In this document: positions 61,608-64,000 of the stretch, in pieces | Layout of the letters: each line of letters opens with the position of its first letter | Position numbering within the stretch: position 1 is the first letter of the stretch | Origin: Streptomyces liangshanensis | GTDB lineage: Bacteria > Actinomycetota > Actinomycetes > Streptomycetales > Streptomycetaceae | Direction of reading: 5' to 3' | NCBI RefSeq assembly: GCF_011694815.1 | Contig: NZ_CP050177.1 | Span: 2,841,001-2,905,000, forward strand | DNA length: 64,000 nt | Notes under the pieces: generated by a model | Databases searched by the model: none | Told to the model about the DNA's origin: nothing | Seen by the model: only the letters and a program-made list of their open reading frames with translations | Position numbers and translations under genes: made by a program

Positions 61608-62333
61608 GTGAGCCCTCAACCGCACCCGACCAGGGTCGTGCTGCTCGCCGGCCCCTCCGGCTCCGGCAAGTCGTCCCTCGCCGCCCGCGCGGGACTGCCC
61701 GTGCTGCGCCTCGACGACTTCTACAAGGAGGGCGTCGACCCGACGCTCCCGCTGGTCCCCGGCAGTACGGACATCGACTGGGACTCGCCGCTGTCCTGGG
61801 ACGCGGAGGCCGCCGTCGCGTCGATCGTGGAGCTGTGCCGTACCGGCCGGACGACCGTGCCCGTCTACTCGCTCGCGACCAGCTCGCGCGAGGACACGGA
61901 GGCCTTCGGCCTCGGCGGGGCGCCGGTGTTCGTCGCGGAGGGCATCTTCGCCGCCGAGATCGTCACCCGCTGCCGCGAGCTGGGCGTCCTCGCGGACGCG
62001 CTCTGCCTGCGGGGCCGCCCCTCCACCACGTTCCGCCGCCGCCTGCTGCGCGACCTGCGCGAGGGCCGCAAGTCGGTCCCGTTCCTGCTGCGCCGGGGCT
62101 GGCGCCTGATGCGCGCGGAACGCGGCATCGTGGCCCGCCAGACGGCCCTGGGCGCGTACCCCTGCGCGAGGGCCGAGGCGCTGGAACGTATCGAGGCCGC
62201 GGTGGCGGGAACGACCGTGGCGGAGACAGCCGTGGAAGCGGTGGCGGGGACGACGGCGGGAGCCGCTCCCGTTCCGGCCCAGTCCGCGACCGGCTCCGTG
62301 GCCTCGTCCGCCCCCGCCGCCGGCGGCCGTTGA
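61608..62333 (+). CDS. Uridine kinase-like P-loop kinase
   Basis: 241 residues, GTG at 61608. Seen: P-loop VVLLAGPSGSGKSSLAAR, LRLDDFYKEGVD (the DDFY substrate motif of uridine kinases), DWDSPLSWD and an Arg-rich lid (TTFRRRLLRDLREGRKS). The last ~40 residues are an Ala/Thr low-complexity tail. Likely phosphorylates uridine or cytidine with ATP or GTP for pyrimidine salvage, in keeping with the neighbouring nucleoside genes; a panthothenate-kinase-like role is less likely. Confidence 0.87.
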   Translation: MSPQPHPTRVVLLAGPSGSGKSSLAARAGLPVLRLDDFYKEGVDPTLPLVPGSTDIDWDSPLSWDAEAAVASIVELCRTGRTTVPVYSLATSSREDTEAFGLGGAPVFVAEGIFAAEIVTRCRELGVLADALCLRGRPSTTFRRRLLRDLREGRKSVPFLLRRGWRLMRAERGIVARQTALGAYPCARAEALERIEAAVAGTTVAETAVEAVAGTTAGAAPVPAQSATGSVASSAPAAGGR

Positions 62334-62480
62334 GCGGCGCCACCCCCGCGCGCGCATGACGAAGCGGCCCGTACAGGACCCCCCGGACCTGTTCGAGCCG
62401 CTTCGCCTTTCCCCCCGTGCTTCCCCCCATTCCCCGCCGTCTCCCCCCGGGACGACGGGCCCAGCTTCCCCCTGCTGCCC

Positions 62481-63251
62481 TCAGGCGACCAGCTCGCCGA
62501 AGGACTCTTCCTCGTCACGGCCGAAGCTGAGGACCTGGTCCTCGCGCAGCCGGCGGAGCGACCGCCAGATGCTCGACTTCACCGTGCCGACACTGATGTC
62601 GAGGATGTCCGCGATCTCGGGATCGGTACGGCCCTCGTAGTAGCGCAGCACGAGCATGGTGCGCTGGGTCTCGGGGAGGCGGGAGAGCGCCTGCCAGAGG
62701 ACCGCGCGCAGTTCCGTGCCGCGCATCGCGTCGGTGTCGCCCGCCGTCTCCGGCAGCTCCTCCGTCGGGTACTCGTTGAGCTTGCGCCTGCGCCAGGCGC
62801 TGATGTGCAGGTTGGTCATCGTGCGGCGGAGGTAGCCCCCGACCGCCGCCTTGTCGCTGATCCGGTCCCAGGCGCGGTACGTGGAGAACAGCGCGCTCTG
62901 GAGCAGGTCCTCCGCCTCGAACCGGTCGCCGGTCAGGTGGTAGGCGGTGGCGTACAGGGAGGCGCGGCGCTCCTGGACGTAGGCGGTGAACGCGGCTTCC
63001 GCGTTCTCCTTCTCCGCCGGGCCCCGCCGTTCCCCCGTGCCCTCCCCGTACGCCGTTCCCCCGTCGCCCGAACCCCCGTTGGCGCCCTCGACCACGTCGA
63101 TCAGCGTCATGTAGGGCGAGGTCCTGCCCTGACGCCCGGCGCCGCGCACGCACCCCCGCCCGTTCACGGCGCCGGACTTCTCGGTGCTCCGCGTGACGTC
63201 GTGGAGACGCGTGACAACTGCGCTTGAGGTGGTGCCGTGCAGTGCGTTCAT
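62481..63251 (-). CDS. sigQ: ECF-type (SigE-family) sigma factor SigQ
   Basis: 256 residues from ATG 63251. Seen: an N-terminal ~75-residue extension of low complexity; sigma region 2 (AAFTAYVQERRASLYATAYHLTGDRFEAEDLLQSALFSTYRAWDRI...MTNLHISAWRRRK) and region 4 (LSRLPETQRTMLVLRYYEGRTDPEIADILDISVGTVKSSIWRSLRRLRE). Divergent to afsQ1, as for SigQ of S. coelicolor, an antibiotic-production and differentiation sigma acting with AfsQ1/AfsQ2. The intervening region carries an AfsQ1 site. The family name rests on position plus sequence. Confidence 0.9.
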   Translation of the reverse strand: MNALHGTTSSAVVTRLHDVTRSTEKSGAVNGRGCVRGAGRQGRTSPYMTLIDVVEGANGGSGDGGTAYGEGTGERRGPAEKENAEAAFTAYVQERRASLYATAYHLTGDRFEAEDLLQSALFSTYRAWDRISDKAAVGGYLRRTMTNLHISAWRRRKLNEYPTEELPETAGDTDAMRGTELRAVLWQALSRLPETQRTMLVLRYYEGRTDPEIADILDISVGTVKSSIWRSLRRLREDQVLSFGRDEEESFGELVA

Positions 63252-63336
63252 CTCGCGCCCCCCGTCGGTTGGAGTCTGTTCTTTTCCCTGTGCCAATGAG
63301 ATTGCCGGGGCAGTTTCATGGACCTGTCCGCCGACT

Positions 63337-63352
63337 GTCACAGGCCTGTCAC
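63337..63352 (-). promoter_or_regulatory. AfsQ1-type binding site between sigQ and afsQ1
   Basis: On the minus strand GTGAC-AGGCCT-GTGAC, which fits the reported AfsQ1 consensus GTnAC-n6-GTnAC exactly and is itself a perfect direct repeat. It points towards sigQ, 86 bases upstream of the sigQ start. Likely the operator through which AfsQ1 activates sigQ and controls its own gene. Confidence 0.8.
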
Positions 63353-63444
63353 AGGGGTCGTGGCGGACCGCGAAACGAGGGTCGGGACAGTGGGAGCGCT
63401 CCAACTGTCGAACTCCGGTCCCCCCATGGGACAGAATGGCCTCC

Positions 63445-64000
63445 GTGCCTTTCCTGTTGCTGATCGAGGACGACGACGCCATCCGCACGGCCCTCGAACT
63501 CTCGTTGTCACGCCAGGGCCACCGTGTGGCCACCGCGGCGACGGGAGAGGACGGCCTGAAGCTGCTGCGCGAGCAGCGCCCCGACCTGATCGTGCTGGAT
63601 GTGATGCTGCCCGGGATCGACGGTTTCGAGGTGTGCCGTCGCATCCGGCGTACCGACCAGCTGCCGATCATCCTGCTGACCGCCCGCAACGACGACATCG
63701 ACGTGGTCGTCGGCCTGGAGTCCGGCGCGGACGACTATGTCGTGAAGCCGGTGCAGGGCCGGGTGCTGGACGCCCGGATCCGCGCCGTGCTGCGGCGCGG
63801 GGAGCGTGAGTCGACGGATTCCGCGTCGTTCGGCTCCCTGGTGATCGACCGGTCCGCGATGACGGTCACGAAGAACGGCGAGGATCTCCAGCTCACGCCG
63901 ACGGAGCTGCGGCTGCTGCTGGAGCTGAGCCGCCGGCCGGGGCAGGCGTTGTCGCGGCAGCAGTTGCTGCGGCTGGTGTGGGAACACGACTACCTGGGTG
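63445..64000 (+). CDS. afsQ1: Response regulator AfsQ1 (OmpR family), 3' end outside the window
   Basis: About 185 residues are visible; the frame runs off the right edge. GTG 63445 gives MPFLLLIEDDDAIR as in known AfsQ1; an ATG three codons earlier is possible. Seen: the receiver domain with the acidic pocket LLIEDDD, phospho-acceptor D52 in LIVLDVMLPGIDG, Thr in ILLTARN, Lys in YVVKPV; then the start of the winged-helix output domain (GEDLQLTPTELRLLLELSRRPGQALSRQQLL). Role: with the sensor kinase AfsQ2 it controls antibiotic and nitrogen-related genes. The kinase should lie just to the right. Confidence 0.95.
   Translation, partial: MPFLLLIEDDDAIRTALELSLSRQGHRVATAATGEDGLKLLREQRPDLIVLDVMLPGIDGFEVCRRIRRTDQLPIILLTARNDDIDVVVGLESGADDYVVKPVQGRVLDARIRAVLRRGERESTDSASFGSLVIDRSAMTVTKNGEDLQLTPTELRLLLELSRRPGQALSRQQLLRLVWEHDYLG

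Overview
The window is chromosomal DNA from a Streptomyces (or very close actinomycete). Coding is dense and very GC-rich with strong third-position G/C bias, GTG and TTG starts are common, many promoters look leaderless, and the gene content is typical: mycothiol amidase mca, the AfsQ1/SigQ pair, the acyl-CoA carboxylase set accA2/pccB/pccE, a class III adenylate cyclase, and a GAF-GGDEF protein. From about 10.6 kb to the right end the order matches, as far as I remember it, a conserved core stretch of the S. coelicolor chromosome running from mca down to afsQ1.

Left 10 kb (accessory). The window opens inside a three-gene minus-strand operon that is visibly AT-richer than everything else: an AAA ATPase with a DUF3696-like end, a TOPRIM-like protein, and a DUF262/ParB-like protein cut by the left edge. 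This looks like a horizontally acquired anti-phage cassette in an unusual combination. It is followed by a GT2 glycosyltransferase, a vapBC-type toxin-antitoxin pair, and a large membrane-associated STAND (NB-ARC/TPR) protein whose Walker A lysine is replaced by arginine.

10.6-34 kb: mca with an overlapping small membrane gene, a DUF4307 protein, greA, a DrrAB-type ABC exporter behind a promoter with a palindromic operator in its spacer, ilvA, MarR and sigma-like regulators, cystathionine gamma-synthase, msrA, a secreted ParB-like protein, an ABC-F ribosome-protection gene behind an apparent leader-peptide attenuator, a large membrane protein, a tandem GNAT enzyme, a MacB-type ABC pair, a lipoprotein L,D-transpeptidase and a small LAXTG-type surface protein.

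34-47 kb: hutH, a GAF-GGDEF diguanylate cyclase, enoyl-CoA hydratase, a SapA-like secreted protein, adenylate cyclase, biotin protein ligase, and the carboxylase genes pccB, pccE, maf and accA2. BirA would biotinylate AccA2, which pairs with PccB and PccE to make (2S)-methylmalonyl-CoA.

47-64 kb: a DeoR regulator, a quinone reductase of the dihydrolipoamide dehydrogenase fold, purine nucleoside phosphorylase, phosphopentomutase/phosphomannomutase, deoC and a split aldehyde dehydrogenase pair. Together these form a nucleoside-salvage and deoxyribose-catabolism route; the phosphorylase and deoC share one palindromic operator. Uridine kinase, sigQ and afsQ1 (cut by the right edge) close the window.

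Three intergenic clusters (35.65-36.14, 40.26-40.52 and 56.81-57.24 kb) carry a 24-bp repeat built around CCCGTCCGGCGATTGAGG in roughly 61-bp periods. Two contain a near-identical element of about 240 bp bounded by inverted copies of that repeat, and the third contains an internally deleted derivative. No tRNA, rRNA, CRISPR array or transposase gene was seen.
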